From assembly GCA_020636995.1 (NCBI GenBank), contig JACJWU010000014.1, forward strand, positions 1 through 16,970: a DNA stretch of 16,970 bases, written 5' to 3'. The stretch is from Actinomycetota bacterium. GTDB lineage: Bacteria > Actinomycetota > Actinomycetes > S36-B12 > UBA10799. The notes under the pieces were generated by a model. That model saw only the letters and a program-made list of their open reading frames with translations. It was not told the origin of the DNA and made no database searches. A program made the position numbers and the translations under genes. This document shows positions 5,915 through 13,196 of this stretch, one piece after another; within the stretch, counting starts at the first letter, position 1; every line of letters starts with the position of its first letter.

Positions 5915-7306
5915 ATGTCTCTCACCCTGGCCTCAGGTCAGGGCCGCCGGGCGCTCGCGGCCAGTGTCGTCGCATCCGGCATGGCGTTCCTCGACTCCAC
6001 CATCGTCACCGTCGCCGCGCCACACATCACCGAAGACCTCGGCGGCGGCTTCTCCGGCATGCAATGGGTGCTCGACGGTTACCTGCTCACGCTGGGCGCG
6101 CTCGTGCTGGTCGGCGGGTCACTCGGGGACCTGATCGGCAAGCGACGCGTCTTCCTGATCGGCATCGTCGGATTCGCGCTCGCAAGTGCTGTGTGCGGAC
6201 TCGCGCCCACCATGCCGGCTCTGGTGATCGCCCGCATGGTGCAAGGCGCCTGCGCCGCACTGATGGTGCCCACGTCGTTGGCCCTGCTCAACTCCGAGTT
6301 CTCCGGCGACGACCGCGGTCGCGCGATCGGCGCCTGGTCGGGGTTGTCCGGAATCTTCACCGCGCTCGGGCCCTTCGTCGGGGGTTCGCTGGTGGACGCC
6401 TTCCCGGTCGGCTGGCGACTGGCCTTCCTGATCAACCTTCCCCTGGCAGCACTGGCCATGTGGCTGGCGCGCGCGGTGCCTGCCAGTGCCGGGAGTCGCG
6501 GCAACGCTCGCTTGTTGGGGCAACTGGATCTGCTCGGGGCCGCGCTGGCCACTGTGGGCCTGGGATTGGTCGTCGGACCGCTGATCGAGATCAACCGGCT
6601 CGGCGGTGTTGCGTGGTTGCTGGTGGCTGCGGGCCTCGCCCTGCTGGCGGTGTTCCTGGTCGTCGAGCACCGCAGCCCGGCGCCCATGCTTCCGCTGAGC
6701 ATTTTCGCCATCCGGACCTTCAGCGTGGCGAACCTGGTGACGTTCGTGGTCTACGGCGCGTTGAGCGCGTCCACCTTCCTGCTCACCGTGTACCTGCAGA
6801 TCCAGATGGGGTTCTCGGCGTTGGCCGCCGGCGCCGCGGGTCTGCCGATCACGATCCTGCTGGCCCTGGGTTCCGCGCGGGTCGGCGCACTGGTCAGCCG
6901 CTTCGGCCCGCGCTGGTTCTTGGTTGCCGGACCGGTGATCATGGCCGCCGGGCTGGCGTGGTTGAGCCTGATCGGTCCTGGCGATTCCTACCCCGCGTCC
7001 GTCCTGCCCGGGCTGCTGGTGTTCGCCGTGGGCCTGGTGCTCGTGGTCGCGCCCGTCACCACGGCGGCGCTGCTCGACGTGGGCCCGGGTCTTTCGGGTA
7101 CGGCGTCGGGGGTGAACAACGCCGTGGCCCGGATCGCCGGACTCATCGCGATCGCCGTCCTGCCTGCCCTGGCGGGGATCGGGGTCGGTGGTGACGGGCT
7201 CGACCCGGGCTACGGTCGGGCGATGCTGATCTCGGCGCTCCTGTGCGTCGTGGGTGCGGTAGTGGCCGGAGTCGGCTTCCGGTCCCAGGCGTACAGAAGT
7301 GGTTGA
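5915..7306 (+). CDS. MFS drug/metabolite exporter, DHA2 (EmrB/QacA) type
   Basis: This is a proton-driven integral membrane exporter of 463 residues, the usual size for the 14-helix DHA2 group. TM1 contains the group mark LDSTIVTVAAPHI (residues 25-37). Motif A appears as GGSLGDLIGKRRVF (66-79) between TM2 and TM3. Motif C, around GPFVGGSLVDAFPVGWRLAF, lies near TM5. Hydrophobic helices continue regularly to the end, with a short cytoplasmic tail. Substrate cannot be inferred; many members export antibiotics or other hydrophobic compounds. It is transcribed alone, divergent from the Ala-rich gene and convergent with the SHOCT gene, with a palindrome-rich element between them. No TetR or MarR regulator gene adjoins it, which is unusual for this group. 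Confidence 0.93.
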   Translation: MSLTLASGQGRRALAASVVASGMAFLDSTIVTVAAPHITEDLGGGFSGMQWVLDGYLLTLGALVLVGGSLGDLIGKRRVFLIGIVGFALASAVCGLAPTMPALVIARMVQGACAALMVPTSLALLNSEFSGDDRGRAIGAWSGLSGIFTALGPFVGGSLVDAFPVGWRLAFLINLPLAALAMWLARAVPASAGSRGNARLLGQLDLLGAALATVGLGLVVGPLIEINRLGGVAWLLVAAGLALLAVFLVVEHRSPAPMLPLSIFAIRTFSVANLVTFVVYGALSASTFLLTVYLQIQMGFSALAAGAAGLPITILLALGSARVGALVSRFGPRWFLVAGPVIMAAGLAWLSLIGPGDSYPASVLPGLLVFAVGLVLVVAPVTTAALLDVGPGLSGTASGVNNAVARIAGLIAIAVLPALAGIGVGGDGLDPGYGRAMLISALLCVVGAVVAGVGFRSQAYRSG

Positions 7307-7318
7307 GGAGCACCCCCG

Positions 7319-7462
7319 GCCAACCAGTTCGGTACGCGACGCGCCGTGAGAACGGTACCTTCGTGGCCACCGTCGGCGTGTAACTGGTTGGCGGACCCCT
7401 GCCGTCAACCAGTTGGGTACGCGAAACGCCCCTCACCAGTCGGCGAGGGGCGTTTCGGGTAC
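7319..7462. repeat. Palindromic intergenic repeat element between convergent genes
   Basis: GCCAACCAGTT (7319-7329) has a perfect inverted copy AACTGGTTGGC (7382-7392). CAACCAGTT returns in direct orientation at 7406-7414. The first and third copies continue alike (CAACCAGTTCGGTACGCGA versus CAACCAGTTGGGTACGCGA), 18 of 19 bases identical. The third copy runs into a long hairpin: GTACGCGAAACGCCCCTC (7417-7434) pairs with 7445-7462 with one mismatch and a 10-base loop. The hairpin could serve as a bidirectional transcription barrier, but neither side has a T tract. The whole looks like a REP/BIME-style mobile palindromic unit or a multi-site operator. Confidence 0.7.
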
Positions 7463-7464
7463 GG

Positions 7465-7842
7465 TCAGGAAGCCAGGGCCTTGGCCTTCAGCTCCTCGAA
7501 CTCCTGGTCGTTGATGACGCCCTCGTCGTGCAACTTCTTGGCGTTCGCGATCTGGGTTGCCGGGTCGGCGTTGCCGGACACCTGCTTGATGTAGTCCGCC
7601 TGGGCCTTCTGGATCTCGGCGGCCTGGGCAGCCGAGCGCTCGGCCATACCCTTGCCGCGCACGATGATGTAGATCAAGCCGGTGAGCCACGGGATCAGGA
7701 TCAGGGCGATGATCCAGACCGCCTTCCACCAGCCGCTGAGTTTGTGGTCACGCATGAGGTCCCCGACGATGACGAACACCAGAATGAGGTACGCCATGAA
7801 GAGGAAGGCGAGCAAAATGGCCTGGAATACAGAGCCGTCCAT
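7465..7842 (-). CDS. Two-TM PLDc_N-like protein with C-terminal SHOCT domain
   Basis: The 125-residue protein has two hydrophobic helices (about 6-27 and 39-62) separated by a short charged loop, RDHKLSGWWK. The arrangement, with ALILIPWLTGLIYIIVRGKGM at the second helix, matches PLDc_N-type short membrane proteins common in actinobacteria. A charged linker (66-92) leads to a SHOCT motif: ANAKKLHDEGVINDQEFEEL (residues 99-118), a short helical oligomerisation module. The ribosome binding site AAGGAG lies seven bases before ATG 7842. It is probably a membrane-anchored structural or scaffold protein; its partner is unknown. It is monocistronic, 69 bases downstream of the acidic protein gene. 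Confidence 0.85.
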   Translation of the reverse strand: MDGSVFQAILLAFLFMAYLILVFVIVGDLMRDHKLSGWWKAVWIIALILIPWLTGLIYIIVRGKGMAERSAAQAAEIQKAQADYIKQVSGNADPATQIANAKKLHDEGVINDQEFEELKAKALAS

Positions 7843-7911
7843 ACAGTAACTCCTTGTAAGTGTGCAGGACCCTCGAACGGATCCGGGAATAGTCTAGATC
7901 GCTGCGAAGCC

Positions 7912-8160
7912 CTACTCGGCCTCGGTCTCCTCGATCACGTCGGCCAACAGGGTCTCGTTGCCTTCGGCGTCGATCGCGGTCACGGTCTCCTCGACGAACG
8001 TGCTGCCGTCGGCGGCCTCCACCGCCACGACGTCATCGATGATCGCCTCGCCGGTCTCGGTGTCGATGGCTGCGACGATGTCCTCCGCCACGATGTCGCC
8101 GTCTTCTGTCACCTCGGCGGTGACCGCCTCGACGACCTCGATGTTGTCGTTCTCGCTCAT
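7912..8160 (-). CDS. Small hyperacidic repeat protein without basic residues (82 aa)
   Basis: The start is set at ATG 8160, with AGAGGA six bases upstream; a longer in-frame extension to 8325 has a different composition and is rejected. The mature frame contains 17 Glu and 10 Asp, and no Lys, Arg, His, Cys, Trp, Tyr, Pro or Gln. Four units of 15-16 residues can be aligned on Gly21, Gly37, Gly52 and Gly67. Each has an acidic turn, a hydrophobic pair (IV, II, FV, LL) and a second hydrophobic pair (IV, VV, TV, VI), for example DTETGEAIIDDVVA and DAEGNETLLADVIE. This suggests a beta-hairpin ladder. No family is recognised. Cation binding or a nucleic-acid-mimic role is possible by charge alone, but is speculative. 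Confidence 0.75.
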   Translation of the reverse strand: MSENDNIEVVEAVTAEVTEDGDIVAEDIVAAIDTETGEAIIDDVVAVEAADGSTFVEETVTAIDAEGNETLLADVIEETEAE

Positions 8161-8264
8161 GGGTTTCCTCTCGTCGGGAGCACCTGACGGTAGCGCGCCC
8201 GACGGCCGCAGCGCGCGAACTGTGGCCGACCTTGAGCAGATGTTGACCCGGACCGGCGTTGAAC

Positions 8265-8302
8265 ATCCGTGAGCACTTCGGAGATCCGTGAGCCCTGTGG
8301 AG
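8265..8302. repeat. Two adjacent 19-bp direct repeats
   Basis: ATCCGTGAGCACTTCGGAG (8265-8283) is followed without gap by ATCCGTGAGCCCTGTGGAG (8284-8302), 16 of 19 bases identical. A partial inverted copy, TCACGGA, lies at 8322-8328. The repeats sit in the 193-base gap between the ung stop and the acidic protein gene, upstream of the latter, so they may be binding sites for a regulator of that gene. Confidence 0.6.
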
Positions 8303-8353
8303 CCGGTGGACGGCAAATAGATCACGGACTGCTCTCGGATGTGTCTTCCGACG

Positions 8354-9019
8354 TCAGGGCAGCGACCAGTCGATGGCCACGCCGCCCTGCGCGATCAGGG
8401 CGGCGTTGGCCCGGCTGAAGGGCCGCGACCCGAAGAACCCGCGATGGGCCGACAGCGGACTCGGGTGCGCGCTGGTCAGCACCGGCACACCGTGGTCGCG
8501 CAGGATCGGCGTGAGGGTCTGCGCGTCGCGTCCCCACAGGATCGCCACCAACGGCTTCTCGCGGGCGGCCAGGGCGCGGATCGCATGTTCGGTGATCGGT
8601 TCCCACCCCTTCCCCCGGTGCGAGGCGGATCTGCCCGGCGCAACTGTGAGCACCCTGTTGAGCAGGACCACCCCGCGCTGCGCCCAGGGCCGCAGGTCAC
8701 CGTTGGACGGCTCCGGCACCCCGAGATCCGACACCAACTCGGTGAAAATGTTCACCAGACTCGGCGGAAGCGGTCGCACCTCGGGGGCCACCGCGAAACT
8801 CAGACCGATGGGGTGCCCGGGCGTGGGATAGGGGTCCTGGCCCACGATCAACACTTCGGCAGCATCGAACGGATAGGTGAAGGCGCGCAGCACGTCGGCA
8901 CCGGCGGGCAGGTACGCGGGCTGCGACCGTAGGAACTCGCCCATCGCCCGGATCTGCGGCTCGACCGGTGCCAGCGCTGTTGCCCACCCCGGATCGATGA
9001 TCTGCGCCAGCGGTTTCAC
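8354..9019 (-). CDS. ung: Uracil-DNA glycosylase, family 1
   Basis: The enzyme excises uracil from DNA in base-excision repair. The GTG at 9019-9017 is chosen because it overlaps the cydC stop as GTGA and gives the usual N terminus; the protein has 221 residues, typical for Ung. Motif 1, GQDPYP (60-65), supplies the water-activating Asp62. NRVLTV (121-126) and GRDAQ (163-167) follow, and the DNA-intercalating loop HPSPLSAHRGFFGS (185-198) supplies His185. Overlap with cydC implies co-transcription with the thiol exporter, an unusual functional mix. Confidence 0.96.
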   Translation of the reverse strand: MKPLAQIIDPGWATALAPVEPQIRAMGEFLRSQPAYLPAGADVLRAFTYPFDAAEVLIVGQDPYPTPGHPIGLSFAVAPEVRPLPPSLVNIFTELVSDLGVPEPSNGDLRPWAQRGVVLLNRVLTVAPGRSASHRGKGWEPITEHAIRALAAREKPLVAILWGRDAQTLTPILRDHGVPVLTSAHPSPLSAHRGFFGSRPFSRANAALIAQGGVAIDWSLP

Positions 9020-10632
9020 GGAACCCGCACCTCGACGTGGTCGTCGAGCCACTCGATCGGCCGGTGCGTCACGACCACCAACGAGCGCCCGGCGCTGACC
9101 TGTTCGATCGTGGCGAGCACGCCTGCGGCAGTCGGCGGGTCGAGGTGCTCGGTGGGTTCATCGAGCAGCAGCACAGGGTGCTCGGCCAGCACCGCCCGCG
9201 CCAGCCCGAGGCGCTGGCGCTCTCCGCCGGACAGGGTCGCACCGTGCTGGCCCACAGCCCGGTCCAGACCCAATGGCAGGCCCACCGCGTCGAGGGCGGC
9301 CTGGAGTTCCTCGTCCGTGGCGTCCGGCTTGGCCATCCGCAGATTCGCTGCCACGTCCGCATCGAACACATGCGGGATCTGTGGGGTCCACAACACCTGC
9401 CGGCGCACGTGGTCACCCGACTGATCGGCGATCTCGACGGCGCCGAGATGTGCCTGTCCGCGGTAGCCGAGGTAGGCGGCCAGCACGTTGAGGACTGTGG
9501 ACTTGCCCGATCCGGACTCACCGACCAGCCCGATGCGTCGGCCCTGCGCCAGGTCGAAGGTCACGTCGCGCACGGCCACCGGCCCGGTCGGGTATTGCGC
9601 ACTGAGGTCGCGAACCTCGATGGTCGTCCCCTCACCGGACCGTGGCGCCTGCGGCTCATGGACCGGCGGCTGCGCCTCCAGGATCTCCACCAGTCGCCCG
9701 GCGGCGGCGCGCACGCGGATCGCTGCCAGAGCCGACGGCGCCAGCACCGCCACCGCTTCATAGGCTGCCAGCGGCAACAGCACGAGTACCGCGAGGTTGA
9801 CCCCGCTCAGGTCGCCATCCCGCACGGCCGGCACTGCGACCAGAATCATGGCGAGCACGGCCGCACCCTGGATCAGGATCCCGAGAGCCGACGAGAGCGC
9901 AGAGCCCACTGCGGTCTTGCGGAGAGCGGATGTGAGTCGGCTGTCAACGTCCTCGATGCGCCGCGCGTAGTCGTCATCAGCACCGAGCACCATCAGTTCC
10001 GGACCGGCGTGCAGCGCGGTGAGCACTTCGGACGACAGTTCCGCCTGTAGCGGCGCCTGCACGGCCTGGCCCCGGCCGGAGGACCAGATGATCACTGCGG
10101 GCACGGCGATACCGCCCAGCAGCAACATCACCGCCATGACCGCTCCCGCCGTGGGCAGCAGCCACGCGCACAGGATGACCGAACCGGTGCCCACGAGGAT
10201 CGCCGAAAAGATCGGCAGCATCACACGCAGACTCAGGTCGGACATTGCCTCCACGTCATCGACCATGCGGCGCAGCAGATCTCCGCGCTTGAACGCCGGC
10301 AGGCCCGCCGGTGCCAGAGGGATCAATCGCTCGTACAACGCCACCCGTAGGTCCACCAGCGACCGGAACGCCGCCTGGTGACTGACCAGCCGCTCGGCGT
10401 ACCGGAACACGCCACGACCAATGCCGAATGCCCTGACACTCACCACAGCGACCTGCAGGAACAGGATCGGCGGCTGTTCCCAGGCACGCGAGATCAGCCA
10501 GGCACTCGCGGCGATCAGGCCCACGGAACAGCCGAGAGCCAGTGCACCGAGAACGGCCGCCAGCCACAACCGTCCGGAGGCCGGCCGGTAGATCTGCCGC
10601 AGCCGGGCGACCGCGGGATCGTGCAGGATCAC
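9016..10632 (-). CDS. cydC: Thiol reductant ABC exporter subunit CydC
   Basis: CydDC is a heterodimeric ABC exporter that moves cysteine/glutathione-type thiols or heme across the cytoplasmic membrane and is needed for cytochrome bd assembly. The start is the GTG at 10632, which overlaps the cydD stop as GTGA; this gives 538 residues. Residues 1 to about 310 hold six membrane helices. The nucleotide domain has Walker A GESGSGKST (371-379), signature LSGGERQR (467-474), Walker B VLLLDEP (487-493) and switch His523. A longer upstream open frame is only a shadow inside cydD. The gene is followed by ung with a 4-base overlap. No cydA or cydB is in the window. Confidence 0.92.
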   Translation of the reverse strand: MILHDPAVARLRQIYRPASGRLWLAAVLGALALGCSVGLIAASAWLISRAWEQPPILFLQVAVVSVRAFGIGRGVFRYAERLVSHQAAFRSLVDLRVALYERLIPLAPAGLPAFKRGDLLRRMVDDVEAMSDLSLRVMLPIFSAILVGTGSVILCAWLLPTAGAVMAVMLLLGGIAVPAVIIWSSGRGQAVQAPLQAELSSEVLTALHAGPELMVLGADDDYARRIEDVDSRLTSALRKTAVGSALSSALGILIQGAAVLAMILVAVPAVRDGDLSGVNLAVLVLLPLAAYEAVAVLAPSALAAIRVRAAAGRLVEILEAQPPVHEPQAPRSGEGTTIEVRDLSAQYPTGPVAVRDVTFDLAQGRRIGLVGESGSGKSTVLNVLAAYLGYRGQAHLGAVEIADQSGDHVRRQVLWTPQIPHVFDADVAANLRMAKPDATDEELQAALDAVGLPLGLDRAVGQHGATLSGGERQRLGLARAVLAEHPVLLLDEPTEHLDPPTAAGVLATIEQVSAGRSLVVVTHRPIEWLDDHVEVRVP

Positions 10633-12245
10633 ACCACCACCCCCACGTTCACCGTGTGGTCGGCGATCGCGTTGATGGCCGACCGGTGACCGACCACGAC
10701 CACTGTGGCGTCGACCTCCCGAAGGACGTCGATGATCGCGGCCTCGGACTCGGGGTCGACCCCAGCGGTCGGCTCGTCGAGCATGAGCACCCGCGCGTTC
10801 CGAAGCAACGCCCGAGCCAGGGCGATCCGCCGCGCCTGACCGACCGAAACGGGTCGCCCACCCTCCCCCACAACGGTGTCCAGTCCGTCCGGGAGCTGAG
10901 CGACCCACGGTGCGAGACGGGTCTGTGCGAGGACGTCCCGGACGTCCGCGTCGAGGCCGAGCGTGAGGTTCTCCCGAAGGGTGGTGGGCAGCAACTGCGG
11001 GGACTGCGGAACCCATGCCAGGTGCGCCCACCACTGCCGCACGTCGACGTGGGCGAGGTCCTGACCGCCGATCAGCACCTCACCGTTGCGCGGCGGCAGG
11101 AAACCGAGCAGCGCGTTGAGCACGGTCGTCTTGCCCGCCCCTGACGGCCCGTTGATGACGGTGATGCGTCCCGCCGGGATGGTGGCCGACAACCCGGTGA
11201 CCACGGGTTCGTCGCCGTAGGCCAGAGTCACGTCACGCAGACTCAGGTCCGCATCGGCGGTGACCAGTTCGTCCGTCCCCGTCGCCGGCGGCTCCTGCGC
11301 CATGATGCTGAACACGCGATCGGCGGCGTCAGCGCCCTCGGCCGCGGCGTGGAAGTGCTGGCCGACCATTCGCAGGGGCAGGTAGACCTCGGGCGCCATG
11401 ATCAGCACCGACAGCCCCGCCATCAGCGTCATGTCGCCGTGCACGAGGCGCACTCCGATGGACACCGCGATCAGCGCGACGGACAGGGTCGACAGCAGCT
11501 CGAGGACCAGTGCGGACAGGAAGGTGATCCGCAGGACGCCCATGGTCGCGTGCCGGTGCTCGTCGCCGACCCGGCGGATCTGTCCGACCTGGTGCTGCGC
11601 ACGGTTGAACGCCTTGAGGGTCGGCAGGCCCTCGACCACGTCGAGGAAGTGGTTGCCGAGCACGGACAACCACCGCCACTGGCGGTCGACCCGGCTCTGG
11701 CTCACCCACCCGACGAGGATCATGAACACGGGGATCAGCGGCACCGTCAACGCGACGATCACTGCCGCCAGAAGGTCCTGGGTGAGGATCGCGACCCCGA
11801 CGATCAGGGGCACGACCACCGCCAGCACCAGCTGCGGAAGGTACCGGGCGTAGTAGGCCTCGAGCCCGCCGATACCACGCACCAGCAGCTGCGCCAACTC
11901 TCCGGTTCGCTGGTTGGCCAGCCAGGCCGGACCCATGCCCATCATGTGCCGCCAGGCGACCATCCGCAGCTCACTCATCGCGGTGGCAGCCGTACGGTGC
12001 GCAAGCCATTCGGCAACGAACGCGGTGAGCGCGCGCAGCCCGAAGACCACCGCCAACTGCACGATCCGGGGCATGACATCCTGCAGCGTCGCGCCCTCGG
12101 TGAAGGCCTGCACGATGATCGTCGCGATCAGCAACGCCTGCACGACGATGAGTACGGCTTGGAACGCTTGTACCGCGACACTGGCGATGAGGAAGGCGCG
12201 CGTGGATCGGGCGTAGGTCAGCAGCCGCCGATCGAATCCGCGCAC
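10629..12245 (-). CDS. cydD: Thiol reductant ABC exporter subunit CydD
   Basis: This is the partner half-transporter of CydC and has the same length, 538 residues. N-terminal RLLTYARSTRAFL (7-19) is the usual CydD opening before six membrane helices (to about 290). The nucleotide domain has Walker A GPSGAGKT (366-373), Walker B RVLMLDEP (485-492) and switch His520. The signature is degenerate, VSVGQ (466-470) in place of LSGGQ, so one composite ATP site may be weak; asymmetric sites are common in heterodimeric exporters. The start is GTG 12245, with no Shine-Dalgarno but TAGCCT six bases upstream, suggesting leaderless translation. It is the first gene of cydD-cydC-ung, 72 bases after the end of the kinase-like gene. 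Confidence 0.92.
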   Translation of the reverse strand: MRGFDRRLLTYARSTRAFLIASVAVQAFQAVLIVVQALLIATIIVQAFTEGATLQDVMPRIVQLAVVFGLRALTAFVAEWLAHRTAATAMSELRMVAWRHMMGMGPAWLANQRTGELAQLLVRGIGGLEAYYARYLPQLVLAVVVPLIVGVAILTQDLLAAVIVALTVPLIPVFMILVGWVSQSRVDRQWRWLSVLGNHFLDVVEGLPTLKAFNRAQHQVGQIRRVGDEHRHATMGVLRITFLSALVLELLSTLSVALIAVSIGVRLVHGDMTLMAGLSVLIMAPEVYLPLRMVGQHFHAAAEGADAADRVFSIMAQEPPATGTDELVTADADLSLRDVTLAYGDEPVVTGLSATIPAGRITVINGPSGAGKTTVLNALLGFLPPRNGEVLIGGQDLAHVDVRQWWAHLAWVPQSPQLLPTTLRENLTLGLDADVRDVLAQTRLAPWVAQLPDGLDTVVGEGGRPVSVGQARRIALARALLRNARVLMLDEPTAGVDPESEAAIIDVLREVDATVVVVGHRSAINAIADHTVNVGVVV

Positions 12246-12251
12246 GTGGCA

Positions 12252-12257
12252 AGGCTA
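12252..12257 (-). promoter_or_regulatory. Possible -10 box TAGCCT for leaderless cydD
   Basis: On the minus strand TAGCCT is followed by TGCCAC and the GTG at 12245. The spacing equals that of the other leaderless candidates here. The match to TATAAT is poor (T1, A2, T6) and no -35 box is evident, so this is the weakest of the five. Confidence 0.25.
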
Positions 12258-12317
12258 CTTGCGCACTGTGTGACCCGCAGGGTCCGGTGGAACTCGACGG
12301 CCACGCAGCCCGTCCTG

Positions 12318-13196
12318 TCAGCGCTTCACCCTCCCGGGGAGGATGAAGTCGTAGTCGCGCCGCAGGATTCGCTTGGCCGCCCGGTCGAGGCGGCGCACCC
12401 GCAGGAACAGTTCCAGCGTCGCGGCATCCTCCTTGTAGTAGTCGTCCACCTGCGCGCGCTCGATCGGCGCGAGGTCGTGTGCGGACAGCCAGTCGTTGGC
12501 GGCGACGATTCCCTCTGGCAAACGTGGCACGGCACCTTCCTTGATGAAGTTCCCGAGCATGTCCACAGCGACCAGGCGGGGTTCGAAGTAATCGTCCATG
12601 TACTCCGAAGCTGTGCCCTTGCGCCGGTAGTAGGCGCGGATCCCCGGCGGCACGGCCGACAGCAGGATCTCCTGGTCGAAAACGTGCCTGCCCGCCACGC
12701 GCACGAATGGAGTCCCCACGTCCAGCAGCACCGGATCATCGGGGTCGGTGAATGACCAGTTGGACAACTGCGCATCGATGGCGACCTCCGGGGAGGCGGT
12801 GCGCTGATGAAGCTCCCACACGCGGTCGAGCACCGTGTGGATCGAACCGGTCAACTCCGCGTCGGAGGCGGTGTGCAGGATCTGATTGCCCAGATCCCCG
12901 ACCAGAGGTTGCACGAGGTAGACCACCGGCGGCCGGCTCGGACGGTCGAGCAGAACGACCTCGGTGTCCACCACACGTACGCCGTTGTCCCGCAGAACAG
13001 CTACGTAGTCGGTCACCAACTCGCAGTACTGCGCGGCCATCGCGTGGTCGGCGAAGCCGGACATGCGCTTGCACACGCGGCCTTCGAGGCCCGGAACCAG
13101 CAACGCCGCCGAGATCTCGCCGTAGGCCAGGACCGTCACATCGTGCGGATCCGCAGGATCGAGGTCGGCTTCGAGTCGTTCGAGGATCTGTCTCAC
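12318..13196 (-). CDS. Kinase-fold-like protein (APH-type motifs), uncharacterised family
   Basis: I cannot name the family with certainty (possibly an annotated DUF such as DUF6206). The GTG at 13196 is chosen because it overlaps the aminotransferase stop as GTGA, giving 292 residues. The order of motifs resembles aminoglycoside-phosphotransferase/protein-kinase folds: an N-lobe strand pair GEISAALLVPG (26-36) and Lys43 in VCKRM; a helix (AAQYCELVTDYVAVLRDNG); a hinge-like VYLVQPLVG (92-100); AIDAQLSNW (139-147), where Asp141 and Asn146 have the spacing of HGDxxxxN; and LLDVGTPF (157-164), with Asp159 in the place of the metal-binding IDFG Asp. The C-terminal third is helical and basic. A role phosphorylating a small molecule handled by the adjacent PLP enzyme is a hypothesis. 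The usual glycine-rich loop is weak. Confidence 0.8.
   Translation of the reverse strand: MRQILERLEADLDPADPHDVTVLAYGEISAALLVPGLEGRVCKRMSGFADHAMAAQYCELVTDYVAVLRDNGVRVVDTEVVLLDRPSRPPVVYLVQPLVGDLGNQILHTASDAELTGSIHTVLDRVWELHQRTASPEVAIDAQLSNWSFTDPDDPVLLDVGTPFVRVAGRHVFDQEILLSAVPPGIRAYYRRKGTASEYMDDYFEPRLVAVDMLGNFIKEGAVPRLPEGIVAANDWLSAHDLAPIERAQVDDYYKEDAATLELFLRVRRLDRAAKRILRRDYDFILPGRVKR

Noticed and set aside
5482..7194. Plus-strand open frame of 570 codons across the MFS gene
   Set aside because: Arg/Gly/Pro-rich composition typical of a shifted frame; the overlapping frame encodes a convincing DHA2 transporter.
7422..7457. Classical intrinsic terminator for the MFS or SHOCT gene
   Set aside because: The stem is strong, but there is no T tract on either side, so it was described as a palindromic repeat element instead.
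7912..8325. Longer version of the acidic protein starting at 8325
   Set aside because: The extension is basic and of unlike composition, crosses the tandem repeats, and a good ribosome binding site precedes ATG 8160.
9016..11034. Extended CydC of 672 residues
   Set aside because: The extra N-terminal part lies inside cydD in a shifted frame; the GTG at 10632 gives normal length and a GTGA overlap.
11349..12755. Plus-strand open frame of 468 codons opposite cydD and the kinase-like gene
   Set aside because: His/Asp/Gln-rich shadow composition; both minus-strand genes carry clear motifs.
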